A DNA stretch of 64,000 nt from assembly GCF_030817215.1 (NCBI RefSeq), contig NZ_JAUSZA010000001.1:4376501-4440500 (forward strand), written 5' to 3'. This document shows, piece after piece, positions 41,982 through 49,987 of this stretch (the first letter of the stretch is position 1; each line of letters begins with the position of its first letter). The position numbers and the translations under genes were made by a program. This DNA is from Paenibacillus sp. V4I3. Lineage in GTDB: Bacteria; Bacillota; Bacilli; Paenibacillales; NBRC-103111. Under the pieces are notes generated by a model that worked only from the letters and a program-made list of their open reading frames with translations, was not told the DNA's origin and did not search any database.

Positions 41982-43019
41982 ATGACACACTTAACGACAT
42001 ACATTGGTACCTCGAATCACGGGTTCGCTCAATATGCACAAGATGAAATTCGTAAATTATTTCCCTTAACTAAGTTTACTTTGTTGGTGCCGACAGAGGT
42101 GTTTATATTTGAAGTGCCCGAGGGTATAGAAGATATGATCACAACGCTTAAAGAGACGGAGCCTATGTTTCTTAGGCATGTTCAGCCTGTGAGTCAAGAA
42201 TGGGATTTGAGCCGTACGGATGCGGATATCGAACATCTCAAGGCTTGGCTAAGAGAAGCCATTTCTTCAGGGCTTATTGGTTCAGGCAAGAAAATAGCCA
42301 CCCAAGTGCGCAAAGAAGAGCGGGCGGATGTACCTTATGCACCTTTCACCGTCAAGGCAGCTTTAGATGAAATTTTGGTTTCTGAGATTCAGGCTGAACC
42401 CGTAGTTCGGTATGCGGATCAAATCATTTCCGTGTATATTAGCGCCAAGAAGCTATTCGTGGGGCTATCCAAGCCTGCCGACAATTTGTCTGATTGGTCA
42501 GGCGGTGCGATCCGATTCATGAAGGAAGAGGATCAAATCTCGCGTGCTAAATTTAAGCTTTTGGAAGCGGAACAGCGATTCGATATTGATTTCAGTGTTG
42601 CTCGTACGGCACTAGATATTGGCGCGGCCCCTGGTGGATGGACATCGTTACTTTTGGAGCGTGGCTTGCGTGTTACGGCTATTGACCCTGCATCCATGAG
42701 TCCCAGACTTCAAGGCAACCGACTTCTCACGATTCTTAAGAAAAATGCTGGCGATGTGAAGCTGCGGGAAAATGAGTTTGATTTGCTTGTCTGTGATATG
42801 AGTTGGGATCCACGTCAAATGGGTCGTTTAGTCGCTGATTTGCTCTATTCCTTACAAAGTGGGGGAACGGCAATCATTACGGTCAAACTCATGCACAAAA
42901 AACCGTTCCAAACGGTTCGTGATGTTTTGAAGATTTTGGAGCCGTCGTTATTTCTGCTTAAAGCCAAGCAATTGTTTCACAATCGGGAAGAATTGACGCT
43001 TTATTTGCAAAAGACGTAG
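41982..43019 (+). CDS. RlmM-like SAM-dependent rRNA 2'-O-methyltransferase
   Basis: A 345-residue protein with an N-terminal THUMP-like RNA-binding part (about 1-165) and a C-terminal RrmJ/FtsJ methyltransferase domain (about 190-340). The SAM site is LDIGAAPGGWTSLLL; the ribose-methyltransferase residues are seen in SRAKFKLLEA (Lys), CDMSWDPRQ (Asp), ITVKLMHKKP (Lys) and the late NREELTLYL (Glu). It probably methylates the 2'-OH of a nucleotide in 23S rRNA, as E. coli RlmM does at C2498, though the site here is not known. Last gene of the run that starts at the Fpg gene. Confidence 0.88.
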   Translation: MTHLTTYIGTSNHGFAQYAQDEIRKLFPLTKFTLLVPTEVFIFEVPEGIEDMITTLKETEPMFLRHVQPVSQEWDLSRTDADIEHLKAWLREAISSGLIGSGKKIATQVRKEERADVPYAPFTVKAALDEILVSEIQAEPVVRYADQIISVYISAKKLFVGLSKPADNLSDWSGGAIRFMKEEDQISRAKFKLLEAEQRFDIDFSVARTALDIGAAPGGWTSLLLERGLRVTAIDPASMSPRLQGNRLLTILKKNAGDVKLRENEFDLLVCDMSWDPRQMGRLVADLLYSLQSGGTAIITVKLMHKKPFQTVRDVLKILEPSLFLLKAKQLFHNREELTLYLQKT

Positions 43020-43058
43020 AATGTGGAAAAAAATGTAGATTTTTAAAGAAGGCCCTCT

Positions 43059-43081
43059 TATAATCAAGGTAAATCTTACCT
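43059..43081 (+). promoter_or_regulatory. -10 element and palindromic operator candidate upstream of the kinase gene
   Basis: TATAAT at 43059-43064 (a weak -35, TAGATT, lies 17 bases upstream) is followed by the palindrome AGGTAAATCTTACCT (43067-43081), which covers the expected transcription start. This is a typical place for a repressor site; the regulator is unknown. Confidence 0.45.
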
Positions 43082-43105
43082 GATAAGGGGGTCATTTATT
43101 TATTG

Positions 43106-44119
43106 ATGAATAAACAAAGCTGGATTGGAACATGTATAGGGGGAAGATACCGACTTGAAACCTTGCTCGGTCAAGGTGGAATGAGTCATGTTTATTTAGC
43201 AGAAGATTTGAAGCTGAAAGGGAAGAAGTGGGCAGTGAAAGAATGTTTGCCTGTAGAAGCCGATGATATGACATTCTTCCTAGAAGAAGCGGAAATGCTC
43301 GCTAGACTCCAACACCCACAGCTGCCTCAGTTAGTTGATTATTTTACAACCGAGGATGGAAAAGGCTTCTTGGTTATGGATTATATTCAAGGGCCAACGT
43401 TGCAAGATTTATTTGAAGAAAAGGGCCGTGAGCTTCCCGTTGCGAAAATTGTTCATATGGCCTTTCAGCTGTGCGATTTACTTCACTATTTGCACACTTT
43501 TCAACCTCGCCCGATTATTTACCGCGATCTCAAGCCTTCCAATGTGATGTTAAATGAGCACAACCAAGTCCGATTAATCGATTTTGGCGTTGCCCGACAC
43601 TTCAAACACGGTAAACAATCCGACACCATGCAAATGGGTACGATTGGCTTTGCGGCTCCCGAACAGTTCTTGGGCTTACAAACAGATGCGCGCACTGATT
43701 TATTTACACTCGGCTCCATGCTGTATTACTTATTATCGGGCGGCCAATATGCGTATATCACTCAAAAACCGTTGGAACAGATACGAACAGATTTACCAGA
43801 AGCCTTAACCTCAATGGTACGATTACTCCTGCAAGAGCACCCGCAAAACCGCTGTCAATCTGCCATGGAAGTAAAAATGAGACTTCGTTCCATTTATTCC
43901 GAATCAACAGCAGCCCCAGAAGCTCTAAATCTGCAAACACCATTCATTACTTCAACACCTGATAAATTAATTGTTATTGGCGGTTTATTTGCTGGTGTAG
44001 GTGCTACATTCATGGCGATTACATTGGCAAGAATTCTTCATTCTCTGCACATCCCAAACGCGGTAGTTGAGCAGCCAACAATTGAACCTGATTTGGTATA
44101 TGCTCCTTTACGGCGATAG
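43106..44119 (+). CDS. Ser/Thr protein kinase of the Tad locus (5' part of a split gene)
   Basis: A 337-residue Hanks-type kinase domain: glycine loop LGQGGMSHVYLAED, VAIK-like Lys45 (AVKE), catalytic YRDLKPSN (Asp141), LIDFG (Asp159) and GFAAPEQF. All catalytic residues are intact. After the kinase (about 1-270) a linker leads into a nucleotide-binding-like strand-loop-helix IGGLFAGVGATF (about 295-306) that stops abruptly at 44119. The missing remainder is encoded in the next frame (44067-44747), so one gene of about 1.64 kb is broken by a single-base shift near 44093-44100. No membrane segment is seen. GGGGG precedes the start at 11-14 bases; TTG 43103 or ATG 43106. With the FHA protein at 54530 it could control Tad assembly by phosphorylation. 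Confidence 0.88.
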   Translation: MNKQSWIGTCIGGRYRLETLLGQGGMSHVYLAEDLKLKGKKWAVKECLPVEADDMTFFLEEAEMLARLQHPQLPQLVDYFTTEDGKGFLVMDYIQGPTLQDLFEEKGRELPVAKIVHMAFQLCDLLHYLHTFQPRPIIYRDLKPSNVMLNEHNQVRLIDFGVARHFKHGKQSDTMQMGTIGFAAPEQFLGLQTDARTDLFTLGSMLYYLLSGGQYAYITQKPLEQIRTDLPEALTSMVRLLLQEHPQNRCQSAMEVKMRLRSIYSESTAAPEALNLQTPFITSTPDKLIVIGGLFAGVGATFMAITLARILHSLHIPNAVVEQPTIEPDLVYAPLRR

Positions 44120-44747
44120 CAAGGCCCCTAAGGATTACCCATTCGTGTCGAATCTCATTAGTGACCAAACGTCAGCAACGATTTCATCATGGACCAACGG
44201 TTTTACGACATGGGTACCTCTTCATCCTGAGGGATTTCAAAGCTCATGGCATCCTGCGGATTCCTTCAAACTTCTACATACGATAAAAAAACCGATCGTC
44301 ATCTGGGACGTATCCACGCATTGGGAAGATCCTTCCGTTCAAGAACTTTGTCATAGTGCGGATGAGATCATTGTAGTTATAGACGCTTCTCCTGGAAAGT
44401 GTAATCGCCCAAGTTCACGAGCACATTTCAAAGGATTTGATAGGTATCAACAGCGTGGTAAAAAGGTGCATTATGTGGCTAATGGCTCAATACCGGGACA
44501 TTTCCGGAGCGAATGGGTAGATTCGCTTCCAGCGGCACCGTTATGTACCCTGCCTGAAATTCCGCGTGCTGAAGTTATGCGTGCTGTTTGGAAAGGGGAA
44601 TGTATCCAAGATCAGACCGAGGTTTTGGAAAAGTTGAAAGATGCTTTGATCCCTTTACTTAGAGAGATTCTGCCGGCAGAAACGGTTAAAAAAAGCAGTT
44701 TGAAGGGGAGTAAATCTTTATTCTCACGATTCAAAAAGCATAGTTAG
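44067..44747 (+). pseudogene. C-terminal half of the split kinase: MinD/CpaE-like domain
   Basis: This frame continues the P-loop-like domain begun in the kinase frame: YMLLYGDSKAPKDYPF, then KKPIVIWDVSTHWEDPSV and EIIVVIDASPGKC, which are the Walker-B-like and sensor strands of a ParA/CpaE-type fold, and a basic C-terminus. It has no ribosome binding site of its own, overlaps the kinase by 53 bases, and its nominal start falls inside the kinase coding sequence. Removing one G from TTGG at about 44092-44095 would join EPDL to YMLLYGD. It is therefore either a frameshift mutation, a sequencing error, or a programmed shift. Length 226 codons counted from 44067; real content begins about 44095. 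Confidence 0.7.
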
Positions 44748-44854
44748 CTCCCTTAATTAATTTGTAAATCGTTTCTCAAGTTATAACCAAACGACCCTAA
44801 TTGTGTTATGATGAGTCATATTTCATTTAGTAGCAGATAGAGGGGGCAATTCAT

Positions 44855-45367
44855 ATGGAACAACGATTTGCTAGAGAATCCAGATGTTTCAAGACGTCAC
44901 GAATTTTTCCGACCGATGTAAATAATCATAACACGCTCTTTGGTGGAAAGCTGATGTCCTATATTGATGACATTGCATCGATTGCGGCACATAAACATTG
45001 CAGGAGGTCTGTCGTGACAGCCTCAACAGATTCTGTTGACTTTTTGTCACCCATACATACGTCAGACTCGGTTTGCTTGGAGTCATTCGTGACATGGACA
45101 GGCAAAAGCTCGATGGAGGTTTTCGTCAAAGTCGTAACAGAAGATTTGAAGACAGGGGCAAGAAAAATTGCTGCGACCTCTTTCCTGACATTCGTTGCAC
45201 TCGATGACAACAAAGTTCCGGTTGAAGTTCCAGATGTGGTTCCAGAAACGGAAGAAGAGAAGAAGCTGCATGAATCGGCGCCACACCGAGCAGAAATGAG
45301 ACGTCTACGAAGAGTTGAAAGTAAGAAGCTGGCCAGCTTCTTCACGATGAAATACCCTTGGGAATAA
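44855..45367 (+). CDS. Acyl-CoA thioesterase (YkhA-like hotdog)
   Basis: A 170-residue hotdog-fold thioesterase. The FPTDVNNHNTLFGGKLMSY segment is the family signature, with the catalytic Asn/Asp region and the long central helix after it; the strand TASTDSVDFL follows. It should hydrolyse acyl-CoA esters in the cytoplasm, probably long-chain, as for Bacillus YkhA. AGAGGGGG precedes the ATG. It is inserted between the split kinase and the rest of the Tad cluster and seems functionally unrelated to them. Confidence 0.93.
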   Translation: MEQRFARESRCFKTSRIFPTDVNNHNTLFGGKLMSYIDDIASIAAHKHCRRSVVTASTDSVDFLSPIHTSDSVCLESFVTWTGKSSMEVFVKVVTEDLKTGARKIAATSFLTFVALDDNKVPVEVPDVVPETEEEKKLHESAPHRAEMRRLRRVESKKLASFFTMKYPWE

Positions 45368-45373
45368 AAGGGA

Positions 45374-45485
45374 TTGATTTTCTGTTAAAATGTGGTACAA
45401 TTTGGATAAATTAAATCGGACAAGCGGAAGCACCGCTGATCGTGGAGATCATATCTCCTCAATCGGCGCGTGCTTTTTTTGTTTT
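45374..45485 (+). ncRNA. Promoter plus structured leader or small RNA upstream of the Tad operon
   Basis: A SigA-like promoter TTGATT (45374-45379), 16-base spacer, TACAAT (45396-45401) would start an RNA near 45408. At 45423-45437 AGCGG-AAGCA-CCGCT can form a small hairpin. The same CCGCT is also part of the left arm of a long terminator hairpin (45429-45448 with 45454-45474) followed by seven T. The two folds exclude each other, the layout of an attenuator. The tadZ region begins immediately afterwards. No known riboswitch class is recognised. Confidence 0.55.
45429..45485 (+). terminator. Strong intrinsic terminator (possible attenuator) before the Tad operon
   Basis: Long stem with 45429-45448 as left arm and 45454-45474 as right arm (CGCTGAT with ATCGGCG, GGAGA with TCTCC), loop TCATA, ending in TTTTTTTG. 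It could also end the thioesterase transcript. Confidence 0.88.
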
Positions 45486-45511
45486 CTCCGAATCGCGAAG
45501 GAGGCTGATGC

Positions 45512-45604
45512 ATGAAGGTTGAGACGACCATTCGCATTGCCATTGTGCTCACCGTTATTAGCTTTGTCTTAATCGCTAGTGGCGTGTATGCCATGGTTTC
45601 ATGA
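45512..45604 (+). CDS. 30-residue membrane peptide at the head of the Tad operon
   Basis: An ATG with GAAGGAGG at 7-base spacing opens 30 codons: MKVETTIRIAIVLTVISFVL and then IASGVYAMVS. It is essentially one membrane helix (about 7-27) with a short charged N-terminus. It starts about 30 bases after the leader terminator and ends 25 bases before tadZ, so it is the first frame of the operon. No family is recognised. The excellent ribosome binding site supports translation; it could be a leader peptide or a small Tad accessory protein. Confidence 0.6.
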   Translation: MKVETTIRIAIVLTVISFVLIASGVYAMVS

Positions 45605-45629
45605 CTTAAATAAGGAAAGGGAGGTAGGA

Positions 45630-46745
45630 ATGAATAAAATTCAGCTTTACGTCTTAGATGATGACATCGTTTACGCAGAGCGACTTGCTGCCTTCATACG
45701 GTCTTCTGAGTTCGCAGAGAGAATACAGGTGAAGCTTTTTTCGAAATTAGAATTGGTCTTAGAGGTGCTTGAGAATCAGCAATTAGAAGGTGTTTTATTA
45801 CTATCCGAGGCATATTACCCCTTTTTGATGAATCGGAGTACATCCTTATGCAAAATGATTTTGAGTGAAACGATTGCTAATTCCAAAGAAGCAGAGACGA
45901 AGATTCCGTTCTTATATCGTTTTCAATCGCTGCACCAATTAATATCGCACCTTCAGGCATTTTATACGGAAAAGCATAGATTTGATGTGGGTCCTGGGAC
46001 GAAAAGAACTAGAGTTCTATCTGTGTACAGCAGCAGCGGGAATAGTGGAAAAACGATGACCGCCGTTCATTTGGCGAAGCAATTGTCTTTTCGTGGGGAC
46101 CAAGTTTTTTATCTTAGTATGGAGTTAGTTAGTTCAGCCTCTCAGTGGCTTCAGGGTGATTTAGGACGATTTTCACAGCTTCTATACTACATGAAAAGCA
46201 CGCCTGACTTGTTGGGACCTAAGCTGCAGCTGCTCAAATCCCACGATTCTAGGCTGCGTATCGATTATCTGACTCCTAAAGATCAAATCAGGGAAATGCA
46301 AGAAATGAGCGGCGAGCATGTCCGTCTGCTTATTGAATCATTGATCTCGTTGAACGAGTATGACTTCATCATTGTTGATTTAGAAGCCACAGTGCATCCG
46401 AGAATTATAAAAAGTTTGGATGTCAGTAATTATATCATCTGGATTGTGAGGGACGATTTGATTGATTTATATAAAACAGAGGCACTCCAGAAGCAAATGG
46501 GTTCCATGCAGAATGTACATTTCGTAATCAATAAATATACGGGCAAGCAAACAAATGATTTCTCATGTTTGGGCAAGGAAATAACGTATAAGCTTCCATA
46601 TATCCCCGAGTGGAAAGTGTTAAATACTCCAGAGCAGATCTGGCAATCTGGTTTATTTTCAGAACAGACGTATGACATGTTCACTGCTATAAATAAGGGA
46701 AAAGTACATTCTTCTTCGGATAGGGAAGGGGCTGCTGCTTCATGA
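45630..46745 (+). CDS. tadZ: TadZ/CpaE-like ATPase
   Basis: A 371-residue protein: an atypical receiver domain (about 4-115, starting LYVLDDDIVYAERL) joined to a ParA/MinD-type ATPase (about 125-350) with P-loop SSGNSGKTMTAVHLA (SGNSGKT at 136-142) and DFIIVDLE as the Walker-B-like strand. TadZ/CpaE proteins place the Tad machine in the cell. Start ATG 45630 has GGGAGGT at 5 bases; an earlier in-frame ATG (45579) overlaps the micro-ORF. Its last codons overlap the cpaF ATG by 4 bases, so the two are translationally coupled. Confidence 0.87.
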   Translation: MNKIQLYVLDDDIVYAERLAAFIRSSEFAERIQVKLFSKLELVLEVLENQQLEGVLLLSEAYYPFLMNRSTSLCKMILSETIANSKEAETKIPFLYRFQSLHQLISHLQAFYTEKHRFDVGPGTKRTRVLSVYSSSGNSGKTMTAVHLAKQLSFRGDQVFYLSMELVSSASQWLQGDLGRFSQLLYYMKSTPDLLGPKLQLLKSHDSRLRIDYLTPKDQIREMQEMSGEHVRLLIESLISLNEYDFIIVDLEATVHPRIIKSLDVSNYIIWIVRDDLIDLYKTEALQKQMGSMQNVHFVINKYTGKQTNDFSCLGKEITYKLPYIPEWKVLNTPEQIWQSGLFSEQTYDMFTAINKGKVHSSSDREGAAAS

Positions 46746-48004
46746 ATCATGATTTGTTTCTCACATTGAAGCAGCAGATTAAGGAGAAGATTGATCTTTC
46801 CAGCACGGTCAGCGATGTCACATTAATTGAGCTTATTGAGGAGTCCGTATTCAACGCAGCAGGAGAGCACGGTTGGACTTCAAGCGAGATGCAGGCTCTA
46901 GTAAAGCGAATTTTTGATTCATTTCGGGGCTTGGATATCCTTCAACCGCTGATCGATGATCCATCCGTTACAGAGATAATGGTCAATGGGCACGCGTGCA
47001 TCTTTTTTGAAAGGAAGGGCGCCGTTGAACGATATCCGTATCCGTTGGAAAGTGCAGAGAAGCTAGAGGATCTCATTCAGATGATCGTTTCTAAAGTAAA
47101 CCGGATAGTGAATCAAGCAACGCCAATTGTCGATGCGCGTCTGCCTGATGGGTCGAGGGTCAATATTGTACTTCCGCCGGCTTCCTTGAGTGGTCCTACC
47201 TTGACGATTCGTAAGTTCCCGGAAAAGCCCCTACTAATGGCGGATTTGATTGGTATGGGAAGTATTTCGGAGGAGGCAGCAGAAGTCCTGCGAGTGATGG
47301 TTGAATCAGGCTTTAATGTCTTTATTGGTGGCGGAACAGGTTCAGGGAAAACCACATTTCTAAATGCATTAAGTGCTTGGATTCCCCCGCACGAACGCAT
47401 CATTACGATCGAAGATTCTGCTGAGCTTCAGATACAAACTGTACCTAATTTGGTGAGAATGGAAACCAGAAATGCCAATACCGAAGGGAAAGGAGAAATT
47501 ACGATTAGAGAGCTTATTCGTTCTTCGCTACGCATGCGTCCCAATCGAATTATTGTTGGGGAGGTCCGTGGTGCAGAGGCGTTAGATATGCTATCTGCGA
47601 TGAATACTGGTCATGACGGAAGTTTAAGCACAGGGCATGCGAATACATCCGTGGATATGCTCAGCCGATTAGAGACGATGGTGCTCAGTGGAGCCCCACT
47701 TCCAGTAGACGTCATTCGTAAGCAAATTGCCTCAGCGCTGGATGTTATGGTTCATGTAAGTAGAATTCGTGATCGTACCCGTAGAGTCACAGAAATTCAT
47801 GAGGTGTTAGGTGTGAAGGATGGTGAGGTCCAGCTGCACCCACTATTCATATTTAATGAAAAAGGGGAAACGGTGGATCGAAAGGTAATTGGTGAGCTCG
47901 CATATACCGGAAACAGGCTGCATAACATGCACAAAATTCGAATGGCCGGCAAGAAGCTGCCAGATTGGTTTAAACAGGTTCAGGAAGAACGTGATGCAGG
48001 ATGA
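46742..48004 (+). CDS. cpaF: Secretion ATPase CpaF/TadA
   Basis: A 420-residue type II/IV secretion ATPase that powers extension and retraction of Tad pili. An N-terminal domain (about 1-150) is followed by the ATPase core with Walker A GGTGSGKT (197-204), the Asp box ITIEDSAELQ, Walker B RIIVGEVRGAEALDML and the His box TGHDGSLSTGHANT. All are intact. It overlaps tadZ and tadB by 4 bases each, indicating tight operon structure. Confidence 0.96.
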   Translation: MNHDLFLTLKQQIKEKIDLSSTVSDVTLIELIEESVFNAAGEHGWTSSEMQALVKRIFDSFRGLDILQPLIDDPSVTEIMVNGHACIFFERKGAVERYPYPLESAEKLEDLIQMIVSKVNRIVNQATPIVDARLPDGSRVNIVLPPASLSGPTLTIRKFPEKPLLMADLIGMGSISEEAAEVLRVMVESGFNVFIGGGTGSGKTTFLNALSAWIPPHERIITIEDSAELQIQTVPNLVRMETRNANTEGKGEITIRELIRSSLRMRPNRIIVGEVRGAEALDMLSAMNTGHDGSLSTGHANTSVDMLSRLETMVLSGAPLPVDVIRKQIASALDVMVHVSRIRDRTRRVTEIHEVLGVKDGEVQLHPLFIFNEKGETVDRKVIGELAYTGNRLHNMHKIRMAGKKLPDWFKQVQEERDAG

Positions 48005-48873
48005 AGATTTTGTTGCTTCTCCTCATTATTGGAGCGTTCAGCTGGTTTTTTCTTTTGTATTTGGAACGAAGAAAAGGAATATCTAAGAGAGCTGAATCTC
48101 AGCCCATCCAGCACCCGTCTACAATTAACCATTTAATTGACTATAACCACTATCAACTAACCTCAAAGGAAAAAGTAAGTGCTATCCTGATGCTTGCCTT
48201 ACCAGCGTTCATTGTAGGCTACATTTTCTACAAAAGCTTCGTTCTTGCTGCAGCATTGGCTGCGGTAGGCTTCGCATTTCCCCGAATACGTAAGCAGCAA
48301 TTAATTCAATTACGTAAAAACAAATTGTATGTACAGTTTAAACAAGCACTAAGCTGCCTATCCTCCTCCATGACGGTTGGTAAGTCGATTGAAACAGCAT
48401 TTAGAGAGGCACTAGAAGATTTGAAGATGCTGTATCCTGATCCCGCTTGCCTGATCGTCGTTGAATTTAGTATTATCTGCCGAAAAGTAGAGAATGGGGA
48501 GCCCATTGAAGCAGCTCTGAAAAATTTAGCGGATCGCAGTCATCTAGAAGATGTAAGAAGCTTCACAGACGTTTTCTTAACTTGTAAGCGGACGGGTGGC
48601 AACTTAGTGGAGGTCATGAAACGAACTGCTACGGTGATTGGCGAAAAGCTTGAAATTTCACAGGATATATCCGTAATGATCGCACAGAAACGTTTTGAAT
48701 CTAGGGTGCTGCTCTTTGCCCCGATCGTCATTGTTGCCGTGCTTGCATTCTCTTCACCGGAGTACATGATTCCTCTTTACACAGGCGGCGGTGTAATTAT
48801 CATGTCTGCAAGCCTGTTGCTGCTTGGTGCTTGCTATGTACTCACTCAAAAAATCATGAATATCAAGGTGTAG
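48001..48873 (+). CDS. tadB: Tad platform protein TadB (type II secretion F-like)
   Basis: A 290-residue polytopic membrane protein with a T2SF domain (about 110-240). Membrane segments lie near 3-18, 60-90 and in the C-terminal region (237-285). The helical core contains FKQALSCLSSSMTVGKSIE and the later FTDVFLTCKRTGGNLVEVM, both typical. It forms half of the inner-membrane platform driven by CpaF. It starts inside the end of cpaF (ATGA overlap). Confidence 0.92.
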   Translation: MKILLLLLIIGAFSWFFLLYLERRKGISKRAESQPIQHPSTINHLIDYNHYQLTSKEKVSAILMLALPAFIVGYIFYKSFVLAAALAAVGFAFPRIRKQQLIQLRKNKLYVQFKQALSCLSSSMTVGKSIETAFREALEDLKMLYPDPACLIVVEFSIICRKVENGEPIEAALKNLADRSHLEDVRSFTDVFLTCKRTGGNLVEVMKRTATVIGEKLEISQDISVMIAQKRFESRVLLFAPIVIVAVLAFSSPEYMIPLYTGGGVIIMSASLLLLGACYVLTQKIMNIKV

Positions 48874-48874
48874 C

Positions 48875-49744
48875 ATGTGGATCACAATAGTGTTTATTAC
48901 TCTGATTGCCGGTTGTATCCTGTTATTCCTATGGGGGCGAGTGCAATATGCTGAGATTATCAAAGCTCACCCGTATCCGTTCCAAATGAAGCTGCTGTTG
49001 CCTTACAGCTATTTACTCATAGACAAGCTTAATTTGATGGAAAAATTACCCGATTTTACGGCAAAAGTACACCATAAATTAATCACACTTCATGGGAGAA
49101 GCTTCGCTGCGCATGGAAGTAAATGGTTTCTCGCTGAGCTTATCTCAGCATCGACCTTATGCTTATTAATCCTAATTCTGTTATCCGTTCTGGCCGGAGG
49201 AGATAGTTCTTTGTTCGGGTTTGGTTTGCTTGCTTCTGCCATTGTTCCCATGATCATTGTGCGTGATTTAGATGCGAAAATCCGCAAGAAACAGCAGCTG
49301 ATGATCCTTGAATTGCCTGAAATATTGAGTACAATCGTGCTGCTCGTAAACGCAGGAGAGACCGTAAATCGGGCATGGATACGCTGTGTAGAGGCCCGAC
49401 CGCACAAAGCACAAACACCTCTGTATAAAGAACTGGCACAAGCCGTTCATGAGTTGGAGATGAATGTGTCCTTTGCAAAAGTAATGGAGGATTTTAGCAA
49501 ACGCTGCGCACTTCATGAAGTGTCATTGTTTACTTCTACTCTTCTGCTGAACTATAAGCGAGGTGGTAGCGATTTTGTTGTCGCGCTTCACGCACTTTCG
49601 TTGGATCTTTGGCAAAGAAGGAAGTCGGTGTCTCGAACATTAGGTGAAGAAGCATCATCGAAGCTTGTATTTCCCATGGTGCTCATTTTCGTTGTCGTGA
49701 TGGTCATTGTTGCGGCCCCAGCTTTACTTATGATGAAACAATAA
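48875..49744 (+). CDS. tadC: Tad platform protein TadC (type II secretion F-like)
   Basis: A 289-residue partner of TadB with the same T2SF fold (about 140-270): LILELP-like LMILELPEILSTIVLLVNAG, and FTSTLLLNYKRGGSDFV. Membrane segments are near 3-20, 85-125 and 265-288. The ATG lies one base after the tadB stop, with AAGGTG as ribosome binding site. TadB and TadC together form the platform complex. Confidence 0.92.
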   Translation: MWITIVFITLIAGCILLFLWGRVQYAEIIKAHPYPFQMKLLLPYSYLLIDKLNLMEKLPDFTAKVHHKLITLHGRSFAAHGSKWFLAELISASTLCLLILILLSVLAGGDSSLFGFGLLASAIVPMIIVRDLDAKIRKKQQLMILELPEILSTIVLLVNAGETVNRAWIRCVEARPHKAQTPLYKELAQAVHELEMNVSFAKVMEDFSKRCALHEVSLFTSTLLLNYKRGGSDFVVALHALSLDLWQRRKSVSRTLGEEASSKLVFPMVLIFVVVMVIVAAPALLMMKQ

Positions 49745-49759
49745 TGGAGGTATGTAGAG

Positions 49760-49987
49760 ATGAAAACGGCGTTAGATTGGCTGAAACAGTTTTGGGAAGA
49801 TGAAGAAGGATTGGGCACTTTGGAGATTTTATTGATCGTCGCTGTGCTTGTAGCTATAGCAATTATTTTCAGAAAATGGATCGTCTCGTGGTTTCAGAAG
49901 TTAATTGGGGATGCCAACTCTGATTTGAAAGACAACAGCGCAGTAGTTCCTTGTGCGCCTAGTCCAACAACTAGCTGTGCGCCATAG
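49760..49987 (+). CDS. flp: Flp-like pilin (Flp1 family) with Cys-containing tail
   Basis: A 75-residue type-IVb-like pilin. A short acidic-aromatic leader (KQFWEDEEG) precedes the cleavage region EEG-LGTLE, with the conserved Glu at +5, then a hydrophobic helix ILLIVAVLVAIAII. The C-terminus is short and unusual: after a charged segment it ends in two CAP motifs about 10 residues apart (Cys67 and Cys73 approximately), which could form a disulfide outside the cell. The prepilin peptidase encoded at 54007 should process it. GGAGGT precedes the ATG. Confidence 0.85.
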   Translation: MKTALDWLKQFWEDEEGLGTLEILLIVAVLVAIAIIFRKWIVSWFQKLIGDANSDLKDNSAVVPCAPSPTTSCAP

